Shown here piece after piece: positions 8,873-17,731 of a stretch of 64,000 nucleotides of DNA. The position numbers were made by a program, and so were the translations under genes. The notes under the pieces were generated by a model. It did not search any database. It was not told where the DNA came from and worked only from the letters and a program-made list of their open reading frames with translations. Source of the DNA: Xylophilus sp. GOD-11R. Its GTDB lineage: Bacteria; Pseudomonadota; Gammaproteobacteria; Burkholderiales; Burkholderiaceae_C. Position 1 is the stretch's first letter; each line of letters opens with the position of its first letter. The DNA is taken from contig NZ_CP137854.1 of the NCBI RefSeq assembly GCF_033546935.1, forward strand, positions 1,736,001 to 1,800,000. Reading direction: 5' to 3'.

Positions 8873-9625
8873 TCAGGCGCCGGCGGGCTTCACCAGCACC
8901 GGTTGCTCGCGGTAGAGCTCGGGCATCAGCGCCTTGAGATGGGCGATCTTCGGCAGGTCGTAGGTGGCGATATAGCCCTGTGTGGGATGCAGGGTGGCGT
9001 AGTCCTGGTGATAGGCCTCGGCGGGGTAGAAGGCCTTCAGCGGCGCGACTTCGGTGGCGATGGGCGCGGTGTAGGCCTTGGCGGCGTCGAGTTGGGCGAT
9101 GTAGCGGCGGGTGAGGTCCTGCTGCGCCGGCGTGGCGTAGAAGATGGCCGAGCGGTACTGGGTGCCGATGTCAGGGCCCTGGCGGTTGCGCTGCGTGGGG
9201 TCGTGGGCGACGGAGAAATAGATCTGCATCAGTTTGCCGTAGCTGACCTGTTGGGGATCGAAAGTGACCTGCACCGCCTCGGCGTGGCCGGTGCGGCCGC
9301 CGCTGACCGCCGTGTATTGGGCGGTATCGGCCGCGCCACCCGCATAGCCGGACACGGCAGAGAGCACGCCGCGGGTGTGCTGGAACACGCCCTGCACACC
9401 CCAGAAGCAGCCGCCGGCGAAGACAACGGTCTGCGGGCCGGCCGTGCCAGCGACCATGTCGGCAGCCGGTGGCGGAATGCGCACCGGCTCTTCGGCCGCC
9501 TGGCTCGCGCCGAAGAAGGTCCAGGCGGCGAGCGCCAGGACGCTGGCCAGCAGCAGCGGCTTGCTGCCACCGATGCGCGACGGTGACGGAGTAGCGGATC
9601 GGGCGGGACGGCGTGACGGGACCAT
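8873..9625 (-). CDS. msrA: Peptide methionine sulfoxide reductase A, exported form
   Basis: The catalytic signature GGCFWGVQGVF is present, followed by the family core (GGRTGHAEAVQVTFDP, YHQDYATLHPTQGYIA). With the start at 9625, which has AGGAG five to seven bases ahead, the protein has 250 residues and begins with an arginine-rich signal region and membrane-spanning stretch (KPLLLASVLALAAWTFF), then an ASQAAEEP cut site. So it should act outside the cytoplasm, reducing methionine-S-sulfoxide in envelope proteins. The mature protein contains no cysteine besides the catalytic one, so it lacks the usual resolving cysteine. Confidence 0.93.
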   Translation of the reverse strand: MVPSRRPARSATPSPSRIGGSKPLLLASVLALAAWTFFGASQAAEEPVRIPPPAADMVAGTAGPQTVVFAGGCFWGVQGVFQHTRGVLSAVSGYAGGAADTAQYTAVSGGRTGHAEAVQVTFDPQQVSYGKLMQIYFSVAHDPTQRNRQGPDIGTQYRSAIFYATPAQQDLTRRYIAQLDAAKAYTAPIATEVAPLKAFYPAEAYHQDYATLHPTQGYIATYDLPKIAHLKALMPELYREQPVLVKPAGA

Positions 9626-9716
9626 GGCGGACTCCTGGGCAGGGATGGGTGTCGTTTGGATACAGCGTCGAAGCGATGGTTCACCCATCATCGCGCCGGA
9701 GTCGCGAATGGCAATC

Positions 9717-9733
9717 TATGCATAACATGCATA
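9717..9733. promoter_or_regulatory. 17-bp palindromic element between msrA and gdhA
   Basis: TATGCAT and ATGCATA are separated by AAC, a perfect 7-bp inverted repeat. It sits in the divergent intergenic region, 92 bases from the msrA start and 86 from the gdhA start, so it could be an operator serving either gene. No regulator is identified. Confidence 0.45.
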
Positions 9734-9818
9734 CCGGAAACGCATGGGTCCTTGGGGCCGGCCGCCAGTCACGCTATCGTGCGACATCGCTTTTTGTCCA
9801 CCGGAAGGTATCGTCGTC

Positions 9819-11117
9819 ATGAGCACATCCACCACCCGCGCCACGCAGCTGAACGCGCTGTCCTTCGTGCAACCCACGCCCACCAGCGCCTGGGGCACCT
9901 ACTTGTCGCAGGTCGACCGGGTGATGCCCTACCTGGGCAAGCTGCAGCGCTGGTCAGAGACGCTCAAAAGGCCCAAGCGCGCGCTGATCGTCGACGTGCC
10001 GATCGAGCTCGACAACGGCACCATCGCCCACTACGAGGGCTACCGGGTGCAGCACAACCTGTCGCGCGGCCCGGGCAAAGGCGGCGTGCGCTTTCACCCC
10101 GAAGTCACGCTCGAAGAGGTGATGGCCCTGTCGGCCTGGATGACCGTGAAATGCGCGGCGGTGAACCTGCCTTACGGCGGTGCCAAGGGCGGCATCCGGG
10201 TCGATCCCAAGGCGCTGTCGCAGAACGAACTGGAAAAGATGACGCGCCGCTACACCAGCGAGATCGGCCTGATCATCGGCCCGCAGCAGGACATTCCCGC
10301 GCCGGACGTGAACACCAATTCGCAGATCATGGCCTGGATGATGGACACCTATTCCATGAATACCGGCGCCACCTCCACCGGGGTCGTCACCGGCAAACCG
10401 ATCCACCTGGGTGGATCGCTGGGCCGAGTCAAGGCGACCGGGCGCGGCGTGTTCGTCACCGGCCGCGAGGCGGCGCGCCGCACCGGGCTGGACCTGCGCG
10501 GCGCCCGGGTCGCGGTGCAGGGCTTTGGCAACGTGGGCTCGATCGCGGCCGAGCTGTTCGCCGAATCCGGCGCCAAGGTGGTGGCGGTGCAGGACCACAC
10601 CGGCACCGTGTTCAACGGCGACGGCTTCGACATGCCGGCGCTGATGGAAGCGGCCCGCCGCGACGGCGTGGTGAGCCTGGCGGGCGCCGAGCGCATCGAC
10701 AACGAAGCCTTCTGGGACGTGGACTGCGACATCCTGATTCCGGCCGCACTCGAAGGCCAGGTGACGGCCGAGCGCGCCCGCAAGCTCAAGGCCAAGCTGG
10801 TGCTCGAAGGCGCCAACGGTCCGACCGTGCCAGAGGCCGACGACATCCTGGCCGAGCGCGGCGTGCTGGTGGTGCCCGACGTCATCTGCAACGCCGGCGG
10901 CGTGACCGTGTCGTACTTCGAATGGGTGCAGGATTTCTCGTCCTTCTTCTGGACCGAGGACGAGATCAACCAACGCCTGGACCAGATCATGGTGAACGCG
11001 CTCAACCACATCTGGGACACCGCCGACCAGCATAAGATCGGCCTTCGCACGGCGACCTTCGCGGTGGCCTGCGAGCGCATCCTCGCGGCACGCCAGGAGC
11101 GCGGCCTGTACCCCTGA
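9819..11117 (+). CDS. gdhA: Glutamate dehydrogenase
   Basis: This 432-residue enzyme interconverts glutamate with 2-oxoglutarate and ammonia. The core reads [16 protein letters not shown] for substrate binding, then [15 protein letters not shown] with the catalytic lysine. [17 protein letters not shown] is the Rossmann fingerprint of the Glu/Leu/Phe/Val dehydrogenase fold. The start at 9819 has GGAAGG upstream; a longer frame to 9744 is not supported. It stands divergent from msrA. Coenzyme preference cannot be decided from these motifs. Confidence 0.94.
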   Translation: MSTSTTRATQLNALSFVQPTPTSAWGTYLSQVDRVMPYLGKLQRWSETLKRPKRALIVDVPIELDNGTIAHYEGYRVQHNLSRGPGKGGVRFHPEVTLEEVMALSAWMTVKCAAVNLPYGGAKGGIRVDPKALSQNELEKMTRRYTSEIGLIIGPQQDIPAPDVNTNSQIMAWMMDTYSMNTGATSTGVVTGKPIHLGGSLGRVKATGRGVFVTGREAARRTGLDLRGARVAVQGFGNVGSIAAELFAESGAKVVAVQDHTGTVFNGDGFDMPALMEAARRDGVVSLAGAERIDNEAFWDVDCDILIPAALEGQVTAERARKLKAKLVLEGANGPTVPEADDILAERGVLVVPDVICNAGGVTVSYFEWVQDFSSFFWTEDEINQRLDQIMVNALNHIWDTADQHKIGLRTATFAVACERILAARQERGLYP

Positions 11118-11148
11118 TTTCCTTGCCTGACCCGACTGTGAGTCTCTC

Positions 11149-12057
11149 TTGACCGAAGCGCAGGACGCTTCCCCCGGACACCGCGGCGCCCAATGGCCCG
11201 CGGTTTTCGCTTTGGTGGGCTCGATGGCGTCGCTCGCCGCCGGCGCCTCGTTCGCCATCCAGCTGTTCGCGCGTGTAGGCGCCACCGGCACGACGCTGCT
11301 GCGCGTGGGGTTCGCCTCGCTACTGCTCATCGCCTTCTGGCGGCCCTGGCGGGTGCGCTGGACCGGCAGGCAACTGCTGGGCGTGGCGCTGTTCGGCCTG
11401 ACGCTGGGCGGCATGAACCTGACCTTCTACCTGTCGCTGCGGACCATTCCGCTGGGCGTGGCGATCGCCATCGAACTGCTCGGCCCGCTGGCGGTGGCGG
11501 TCACGTTCTCGCGACGGGTGCACGACTTCGCCTGGATCGCGATGGCGGTCGCCGGCATCGCGCTTCTGCTGCCGCTGGGCGGTTTCGCGCGCACGTTGGA
11601 CCCGGTCGGGCTGGGCTGGGCGCTGGCCGCCGGTGCGCTGTGGGCGGGCTACATCGTCGTCGGCCAGAAGGTGGCGCGCGGTCATCCGGGGCCGGCGCTG
11701 GGTCTGGGCTTGCTGGTGGGCGCGCTGATCGCGCTGCCCTTCGGCGTGGCGGTGGCGGGGGCGAACCTGCTGACGCCGGCCATGCTCGGCGCGGGGCTCG
11801 CGCTGGCGGTGTTGTCTAGCGCGGTGCCGTATTCGCTGGAGATGTACGCGCTGCGGCGCCTGCCGCCGCAGACCTTCGGCGTGCTCCTCAGCCTGGAGCC
11901 GGTGATGGGCGCCCTCTCGGGCTGGCTGTTCCTGCACCAGCGGCTGGCGCCGATACAGTGGCTGGCGATCGGCTGCGTGGTGATCGCGTCTTGCGGTGTG
12001 GCAGCCGGTGCGGCGGGCAGGGCGCCGGAGCCGGTCGTCGGCCCGGAGCCGCCCTGA
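11149..12057 (+). CDS. rhtA: EamA-family exporter, RhtA-like (threonine/homoserine)
   Basis: The product has 302 residues with about ten membrane helices in two EamA halves. Segments such as GGMNLTFYLSLRTIPLGVAIAIE and SSAVPYSLEMYALRRLP closely follow E. coli RhtA, a homoserine and threonine exporter of the inner membrane. The frame opens at a TTG (11149) with no clear ribosome site; the first ATG at 11224 would shorten the first helix, so TTG is kept with some doubt. The gene follows gdhA by 31 bases and may share its transcript. Substrate is inferred from family likeness. Confidence 0.85.
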   Translation: MTEAQDASPGHRGAQWPAVFALVGSMASLAAGASFAIQLFARVGATGTTLLRVGFASLLLIAFWRPWRVRWTGRQLLGVALFGLTLGGMNLTFYLSLRTIPLGVAIAIELLGPLAVAVTFSRRVHDFAWIAMAVAGIALLLPLGGFARTLDPVGLGWALAAGALWAGYIVVGQKVARGHPGPALGLGLLVGALIALPFGVAVAGANLLTPAMLGAGLALAVLSSAVPYSLEMYALRRLPPQTFGVLLSLEPVMGALSGWLFLHQRLAPIQWLAIGCVVIASCGVAAGAAGRAPEPVVGPEPP

Positions 12058-12110
12058 GGCCGGTGGCCTCGCCTCTTGCAAGCTGGCCGGCCGTCCCCAG
12101 TTTCAGCAGC

Positions 12111-12437
12111 ATGAACTCCACCACCAAGCAAAGTCTTCCCCGCAACGCCGCCTTGCTGGCCGGGCTGCTGGAGCGCCTGGAAGCCGGCAACCATGCCGAT
12201 GCGGCTCAATACCGCGACGTCGCGGCCCGGCTGGCTGCCGAACTGCAGAGTCTGCCGCGCGATGCGTCGACCGATGCCTTGTTGATCGCCTCGCCCGCCG
12301 CAGCCATCGTGTACGAGAACCTCTATTACGAGCAGGCCGGCCTGTGCCGCACGCCGCTGGAACCGGCCATGGCGGCCGAGCTCGCGGCCCGCGAAGCCAT
12401 CGCCCACGCGCGGCGGCCGGCGGCATCGGCGACCTGA
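12111..12437 (+). CDS. Hypothetical protein, 108 residues
   Basis: This is a soluble alpha-helical protein of 108 residues, rich in Ala and Leu, with no domain I recognise (LLAGLLERLEAGNHADAAQY, AAIVYENLYYEQAGLCRTPL). It lies between rhtA and trxC on the same strand, 53 bases behind rhtA and 14 before trxC, so co-transcription with trxC is likely. Function unknown. Confidence 0.6.
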   Translation: MNSTTKQSLPRNAALLAGLLERLEAGNHADAAQYRDVAARLAAELQSLPRDASTDALLIASPAAAIVYENLYYEQAGLCRTPLEPAMAAELAAREAIAHARRPAASAT

Positions 12438-12451
12438 GTGGGGAGGCGCCC

Positions 12452-12886
12452 ATGAGCGACGCGCAGCACATCGTCTGCCCGCACTGCCACACCACCAACC
12501 GCGTGGCGCCGGACGACCGCGCCGAGGCCGACTGCGGGCGCTGCCACCAGCCGCTGTTCACCGGGCATCCGGTGGCGCTCGACCAGGCCGCGTTCGACCG
12601 GCACATCGGCCGCAACGACATTCCGGTGTTGGTGGATTTCTGGGCGCCGTGGTGCGGCCCGTGCCGGCAAATGGCGCCGGCCTACGAGCAGGCAGCGGGT
12701 CAGCTGGAACCGTCGGTGCGGCTTGCCAAGGTCGACACCGAAGCGGTGCCGGCGCTCGGTGCGAGATTCGGCATTCGCAGCATTCCGACGCTGGCGCTGT
12801 TCAAGGGCGGCAAGGAGATTGCGCGGCAGGCCGGTGCCATGGGCGCGTCCGACATCCTGCGCTGGGTGCGCTCGCACGGCGGCTGA
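12452..12886 (+). CDS. trxC: Thioredoxin 2
   Basis: This is a 144-residue cytoplasmic thiol-disulfide reductase. It has the N-terminal zinc-binding module of thioredoxin 2 (CPHCHTTNR and CGRC, four cysteines in two CXXC pairs). The thioredoxin fold follows, with the redox site WAPWCGPCRQM and the cis-proline segment RSIPTLALFKGG. The two extra CXXC pairs separate it from TrxA. The start at 12452 follows GGGAGGCG at suitable distance. Confidence 0.95.
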   Translation: MSDAQHIVCPHCHTTNRVAPDDRAEADCGRCHQPLFTGHPVALDQAAFDRHIGRNDIPVLVDFWAPWCGPCRQMAPAYEQAAGQLEPSVRLAKVDTEAVPALGARFGIRSIPTLALFKGGKEIARQAGAMGASDILRWVRSHGG

Positions 12887-12910
12887 GCGCCGTCGGTCAG
12901 GCTCCGGTGC

Positions 12911-13390
12911 TCAGAGCGCCTCGGTGACGCTGCGCCACCACCGCACCAGGCGGTTGGCGCCGTGTACTGTCCATGACTTGCGCACATGCTGCGGCACCTC
13001 CCAGGTAGCGACCGTGCCCACGTGGAAAAAAGCGCTTTCGCCCGGCTTCAATTCGAAGGTGCGGCCCTGGTAGGTGACCTTGGCCAGCCCTTCCTGGATG
13101 TACACCGCTTCGTCGCCCACATAGGTCCAGTCGAAGGTCGACGGGCCATCGGCCGCCCAGATGCCGGAGATCGTCTTGCCGTCCGCCGACGTGGCGTAAA
13201 CGGTGCCTCGGAAGTTCGGCGTGCCGCTGATCACGCGCGCTTCGGGCGCGTTGTAGCCGGTCAGGGGCAGGGCGATGGAGGCTTCGGACGGGTCGGGCAT
13301 GCGGTCCACGTGCTCGATGCATTCGTAGGCGGTGACCCCGGCGAGGGTGACGACGACGCCCGCACAGAAGGCGATCACGGTGTTTTTCAT
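12911..13390 (-). CDS. Membrane-anchored cupin protein
   Basis: This 159-residue protein starts with an uncleaved or cleaved hydrophobic segment (VIAFCAGVVVTLAGVTAY). A small cupin barrel of the Cupin_3/DUF861 type follows (STFDWTYVGDEAVYIQEG, FELKPGESAFFHVGTVATW). This subgroup is common next to metabolic genes and has no agreed activity. The usual metal-binding histidines are largely replaced; only one candidate (AFFHVG) is seen. It lies convergent to trxC and downstream of, on the same strand as, the 2-hydroxyacid oxidase gene. Confidence 0.75.
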   Translation of the reverse strand: MKNTVIAFCAGVVVTLAGVTAYECIEHVDRMPDPSEASIALPLTGYNAPEARVISGTPNFRGTVYATSADGKTISGIWAADGPSTFDWTYVGDEAVYIQEGLAKVTYQGRTFELKPGESAFFHVGTVATWEVPQHVRKSWTVHGANRLVRWWRSVTEAL

Positions 13391-13457
13391 GGAAATCGGG
13401 CGGTCGGCAGGACGTGTGTTGGACGTTCGCGATTATTTCCCAATTTGTATCTGACTT

Positions 13458-14708
13458 TTACAAAGCCGGTACATCCTGCCGGGGCATGAGGTTTGCCGGA
13501 CTGGCGTCGGATGGGCTGAGGATGCCGATCATCGCCATATTGCGCGCCACCTCCGAGGCCAGCACGCCGATGGCGTGCTGCACGCCCGGCTGGCCACCGA
13601 TGGCGCCGGCGTAATTGAACGGCCGGCCGACGAAAACGAAGCTCGCGCCCAGGGCCAGGGCAATCAGCACGTCGTTGCCGCGCCGAAAGCCGCTGTCGAT
13701 CATCAAGGGATAGTCCGGCCCCAGCGCCTGGCGCGCCGCCGGCAGCACCCGCATCGGGGAGACCACGCCGTCGAGCTGCCGGCCACCGTGGTTGGACAGC
13801 ACGATGCCGTCGGCGCCCTGGTCGCGTGCCTGTTGCGCATCGCCAACGTCGAGGATGCCCTTGACCACCAGCCGGCCCTTCCAACGCCGGCGGATCAGCG
13901 CGAAATGCTCCCAGCTCAGGTGGTCGCGCGCGCCGAAATCGCGCATGACGTTCGACGCCAGAATGGGCGCGCCGCGCGTGGCGTGCGAGTTCTCGAAATG
14001 CGGCATGCCGTGGCGCACCAGCGTGCGCAGCGCGGTGCCGATCAGCCAGCGCGGATGGGTGATGCCGTCCCAGGCCAATCGCGGCCCGGGCCGCAGCGGG
14101 GTGGAGAAACCGGCGCGGATGTTGTTCTCACGGTTGCCGGATACCGGCACGTCCACCGTCACCACCAGCGTGCCGAAACCGGCGGCTTCCACCCGGTCGA
14201 GCAACGCCAGGATGCGCTCCGGCTCGCCGGGTACGTAGGCCTGGAACCACGCAGCCGGATTGGCCCGCGCCACGTCTTCCATGCGGATGAGCGAGGAGCC
14301 GCTCATGATCATCGGCACGTTGAGCGCAGCGGCGGCCTGCGCCTGGATCAGGTCGCCCCGGTAGGCCGACAGTGCGCTGATGCCCATGGGCGCGATGCCG
14401 AAAGGCGCGGCGTAGCGGTGGCCGAAGAGCGAGGTGGCGAGCGAGCGGCGCGAGGTGTCGACCAGCACCCGGTTGACCCATTCGTAGCCTTCGAAGGCGG
14501 CACGGTTGGCGCGCAGGCTGCGGTCGGTCTCGCAGCCGCCGCTGACGTAGGCAAAGATGGGACCGGGCAGGTGCTTGCGCGCGGCGATCTCGAAGTCGTC
14601 GAGCGAGAGCATGCGGCGCAAGCGCGGCGGAATCTGCCGCGCCAGCGAGGAGGGCGGCGCGGTGTGGCTGAAGACGGGATAGTTTTCAAGGGAGACGGTC
14701 GGTTGCAT
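13458..14708 (-). CDS. FMN-dependent alpha-hydroxy-acid oxidase/dehydrogenase (LldD-like)
   Basis: The product has 416 residues with the TIM-barrel motifs of the lactate dehydrogenase/glycolate oxidase family: FGIAPMGISAL, IMSGSSLIRMEDVA, LVVTVDVPVSGNRENN, LVVKGILDVGDAQ and the active-site SNHGGRQLDGV with catalytic His and Arg. LMIDSGFRRGNDVLIALALGA, near the end, binds FMN phosphate. It oxidises a 2-hydroxy acid to the 2-oxo acid; lactate, mandelate or another substrate cannot be told apart here. It is divergent from a LysR regulator 69 bases away, which probably controls it. Confidence 0.9.
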   Translation of the reverse strand: MQPTVSLENYPVFSHTAPPSSLARQIPPRLRRMLSLDDFEIAARKHLPGPIFAYVSGGCETDRSLRANRAAFEGYEWVNRVLVDTSRRSLATSLFGHRYAAPFGIAPMGISALSAYRGDLIQAQAAAALNVPMIMSGSSLIRMEDVARANPAAWFQAYVPGEPERILALLDRVEAAGFGTLVVTVDVPVSGNRENNIRAGFSTPLRPGPRLAWDGITHPRWLIGTALRTLVRHGMPHFENSHATRGAPILASNVMRDFGARDHLSWEHFALIRRRWKGRLVVKGILDVGDAQQARDQGADGIVLSNHGGRQLDGVVSPMRVLPAARQALGPDYPLMIDSGFRRGNDVLIALALGASFVFVGRPFNYAGAIGGQPGVQHAIGVLASEVARNMAMIGILSPSDASPANLMPRQDVPAL

Positions 14709-14777
14709 GGCTCGATGCTAGCCGCGTGACCATGTTGCATCGGCGATGATTCGTCGTTCGACCCACGAGAAATTCTC

Positions 14778-15650
14778 ATGAAATTCCATGCGCTTTCCAC
14801 CTTGATCGCGGTGATGGAACACGGCAGCTTCGCCAGCGCGGCGGAGCAGGTGAACCTGACGCCCAGCGCAGTCAGCCTGCAGATGAAGCAGCTCGAGGCG
14901 TACTTCCGGCAGCCGCTGTTCGACCGCTCCGGCCGCAGCGTGCGGCCCACGCCCTTCGCGTCGCGGCTGGCGCGCACGGTGGAGAAGGCGGTCGAAGACA
15001 TCGAGGCGCTGCGCGAGGTAAACGACCTGGCGCTCGCCGGCCGGGTGCGTCTCGGCATCACCGAGTCGGCGCAGACGACGCTGCTGCCGCGCGCCTTCGC
15101 CGCCGTTCGCCGGCAGGCGCCGCAGATCGAACTGCAGATCGACCGCGGCACCACGCCGGGCCTGCTCAACGACCTGAAAGCCGGCACGCTCGACGTGGCG
15201 GTGGTGTTCCGGCCGACCACCGGTGGATCGAGCCGGCTGCGCTGGACCGACCTGGGCCGCGAGACCTTCAAGCTGCTGGTGCCAGCCGACCTGCCGGTGG
15301 CGAGCGTGGCGCAGGTGTTGCGCGAGCAGCCGTGGATCCGGCTCGACCGCGAACTCGTCGCCGGCCGGCTGGCGGCCCGATTCGTCGACACGCTGGCGCC
15401 GAACCGGCAGGCGCTGGTCGACCTGCCCGGCGTGGAGGCCATCGTGGGCATGGTGGCGATCGGCCTGGGGGTGTCGGTGCTGCCGGAATTGCGAGCGGAA
15501 TTGCTGGGTGCGTATCCGGTGCGGGAGGTGGGCCTGGGCCGGCAGGCACCCTCGCGGCAGATGGCGATCGTGCGGCGCGCGACCGACGCGGGAAACCGGC
15601 GCATCGACGCGGTCGAGCAGGCCTTTCGAGAGGCGAGCGGCACCATCTGA
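14778..15650 (+). CDS. LysR-type transcriptional regulator
   Basis: The product has 290 residues. The N-terminal winged helix (LSTLIAVMEHGSFASAAEQV, TPSAVSLQMKQLE) is of the LysR kind, followed by a periplasmic-binding-like effector domain. Its divergent position to the FMN hydroxy-acid oxidase gene, with 69 bases between the two starts, is the usual layout for a LysR regulator and its target, so local control is inferred. The effector is unknown. Confidence 0.9.
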   Translation: MKFHALSTLIAVMEHGSFASAAEQVNLTPSAVSLQMKQLEAYFRQPLFDRSGRSVRPTPFASRLARTVEKAVEDIEALREVNDLALAGRVRLGITESAQTTLLPRAFAAVRRQAPQIELQIDRGTTPGLLNDLKAGTLDVAVVFRPTTGGSSRLRWTDLGRETFKLLVPADLPVASVAQVLREQPWIRLDRELVAGRLAARFVDTLAPNRQALVDLPGVEAIVGMVAIGLGVSVLPELRAELLGAYPVREVGLGRQAPSRQMAIVRRATDAGNRRIDAVEQAFREASGTI

Positions 15651-15660
15651 TTGCATTGGA

Positions 15661-15678
15661 TATAATTTCATTTGAAAT
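15661..15678. promoter_or_regulatory. Promoter with overlapping palindromic operator for the MarR gene
   Basis: TATAAT at 15661 to 15666 matches the -10 consensus exactly. It overlaps the inverted repeat ATTTCA-TT-TGAAAT at 15665 to 15678. The site lies 17 bases before the MarR start, so binding there would block transcription. This fits autoregulation by the MarR protein. Confidence 0.6.
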
Positions 15679-15694
15679 CTTTTTGAATGAAGCC

Positions 15695-16186
15695 ATGACT
15701 TCGCCATCCCGCCTCGACCGCCTGCTCGCCGACCGGCCGGCCGAACTGGCCGACGCCATCGCCGCGTCGCGCATGGTGTTCCGCGTTGCGCACCTGCTCG
15801 AGGCGCGGGTCGATGCGGCCCTGGCGCCGTTCGAGCTGAGCATGCGCGAATACCTGGCGCTGGTGCTGATAGCCGACGATGCGGTGGAGCCGCTGCGGCC
15901 GTCGGACCTGAGCACCACGCTCGACGCCACGCGGGTGCAGGTGACGCGCCTGCTCGACGGGCTGGAGCGCAAGGCGCTGGTGCAACGGTCGCCGGCCAAG
16001 GAAGATCGGCGCGCGTTGCAACTCGCTCTGACCAAGGCGGGAAGCCGGCGGCTGAAAGAGATCGCGCCGGCCGTGCACGCCGCCTATCAGGAAGGCTGGA
16101 GCGCGGTCGGTCCGAAGGCGACCGCCACCGCGTTGAAGGTGCTGCGCACGGTGCACGCCGGCCTGCTGCCTGAGGAAGCACCGTGA
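15695..16186 (+). CDS. MarR-family transcriptional regulator
   Basis: This is a 163-residue protein with the MarR winged-helix core: PSDLSTTLDATRVQVTRLLDGLERKALVQRSPAKEDRRALQL split over the recognition helix and wing, with the conserved D-R-R of the wing. It probably represses itself and the MFS pump gene whose GTG start overlaps its stop (GTGA), a coupling typical of MarR-pump units such as emrR. The ligand is unknown. Confidence 0.9.
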   Translation: MTSPSRLDRLLADRPAELADAIAASRMVFRVAHLLEARVDAALAPFELSMREYLALVLIADDAVEPLRPSDLSTTLDATRVQVTRLLDGLERKALVQRSPAKEDRRALQLALTKAGSRRLKEIAPAVHAAYQEGWSAVGPKATATALKVLRTVHAGLLPEEAP

Positions 16187-17724
16187 GCCATCCCCTCGCA
16201 TGGCACCAGGACCGGCGGCGCCTGCTGATGGCGCTGCTTGGCCTGCTGGTGGGGCTGGAGTTTCTCGAGAACGGCATGTTCGTCTTCGCGGCGAGCCACA
16301 TCGTCGGCGGCGTGGACGCCGGGCCGCGCGAGTTTGCGCAGGCGCAGGCGGCGTATGCCGTCGGCAGCATGGTGATGATCGTGATGCAGCAGTGGCTGTC
16401 GCGACACTTCGGCTACCGGCGCTACCTCACGGTGTCGCTCGTGATCTTCGCCATCGGCTCGGTGGCGTCGGCTTCGGCCGACGGCATCGTCGGCCTGGGG
16501 TTGGCGCGGCTGGTGCAGGGCTTCGGCGGCGGCGCGCTGTTCACCAGTTCGCGGGTGCTGATCCCGATGCTGTTCGGCGCCAAGGAGCGCGGCCTGGCGA
16601 TCAAGTACTACATGCTGATTTTGTTCGGGCTCAGCGCCTGCGCGCCGGTGCTTGCCGCATCCCTGGTGGATGGCTGGGGCTGGGGTTGGCGCTGGATTTT
16701 TCTGTCGGTGCTGCCACCGACAGCCCTGGCCACGGCCGGCTGCTGGTGGCTGCTGCCCGATGCCGCCGGGCGTGGCGGCGAGCCGGTGCGCTGGGCGGCG
16801 ACGCCGCTGCTCATGGTGGCCGCCGCGCTCACCCTGCTGCAATTGGGCATGGCGGAGGCGCGCTACGACCTGTTCGATCGGCCGCTGCGGCTGGCGGCCA
16901 TCGCGGCGGCGGGCATCGCGCTGTTCCTGTTCTTTCTCTGGCACCAGTGGCGTCACGAAGAGCCGCTGCTGCGCCTGCGCGAGCTGCGGCATCCGGTGTA
17001 CGTGATGGGGCTGGCACTCTATTTCGTGCACTACCTGCTGTCGAACGCCAGCAACTATCTGTTCCCGATCTTCGCGGAGCGCAGCCTCGGTTTTCCGCTG
17101 CAGGCGGTGGGCTGGATGAGCACCTTCTCGGCGGCGGTGAGCTTCGCCATCGCGTGGGGCTACATCAAGACGGCGGCGAAGATGCCCAGCAAGAAACCCA
17201 TGATGGTCGCCGGCGCCCTGGCCCTGGCGGCCGCGGCGGCGCTGTTCTCGGCGATGCCGCCGGGCGCCGATGCCGGCGCGCTGCTGCCGGGACTGGTCGC
17301 CAAGGGCATGTTCGGCGTGATGCTGGTGCTGCCGGTGGCGGGCCTCACGTTTCGCGGACTGGGCGACGCCGCCTTCGCCCACGGCTACCAGAGCAAGAAC
17401 CTCATGCGCCAGCTCGCCGGATCGTTCTCCGGCGCGGTGACCGCCATCGTGCTGGAAGACCGGCAGTTCGCCAACGGCTCGCAGATCGCGGCCACTGTGT
17501 CGGACAACCATGCACAGACGGTCGACTGGATGGCGTCGATGCAGGCGGCATTCACCGCCCACGGCCTGCTGCCGGGCGCCGCGCATCAGGCCGCGACGGC
17601 GCAGATGTCGCGCCTGGTGGAGCAGCAGGCGCTGCTGCTGTCCTGCGAGGACGTCTACCGCTTTCTTGCGGTGCTGGCGCTGCTGGCAGCCGGGATGGTG
17701 CTCGCGCAGCGCCGGCTGGCGTAG
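16183..17724 (+). CDS. MFS multidrug-type transporter, 14-helix DHA2-like
   Basis: The product has 513 residues and about 14 hydrophobic segments, consistent with the DHA2 (EmrB-like) drug:proton antiporters. The loop between helices 2 and 3 shows HFGYRRYLTVSL and the helix 4 region GLARLVQGFGGGALFTSSRV resembles motif B. The GTG start at 16183 overlaps the stop of the MarR gene and gives the family N terminus. No membrane fusion protein gene is adjacent, so a tripartite pump would need an unlinked partner. Export of a toxic compound is inferred from family and regulator. Confidence 0.85.
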   Translation: MSHPLAWHQDRRRLLMALLGLLVGLEFLENGMFVFAASHIVGGVDAGPREFAQAQAAYAVGSMVMIVMQQWLSRHFGYRRYLTVSLVIFAIGSVASASADGIVGLGLARLVQGFGGGALFTSSRVLIPMLFGAKERGLAIKYYMLILFGLSACAPVLAASLVDGWGWGWRWIFLSVLPPTALATAGCWWLLPDAAGRGGEPVRWAATPLLMVAAALTLLQLGMAEARYDLFDRPLRLAAIAAAGIALFLFFLWHQWRHEEPLLRLRELRHPVYVMGLALYFVHYLLSNASNYLFPIFAERSLGFPLQAVGWMSTFSAAVSFAIAWGYIKTAAKMPSKKPMMVAGALALAAAAALFSAMPPGADAGALLPGLVAKGMFGVMLVLPVAGLTFRGLGDAAFAHGYQSKNLMRQLAGSFSGAVTAIVLEDRQFANGSQIAATVSDNHAQTVDWMASMQAAFTAHGLLPGAAHQAATAQMSRLVEQQALLLSCEDVYRFLAVLALLAAGMVLAQRRLA

Positions 17725-17731
17725 AGCTTCT

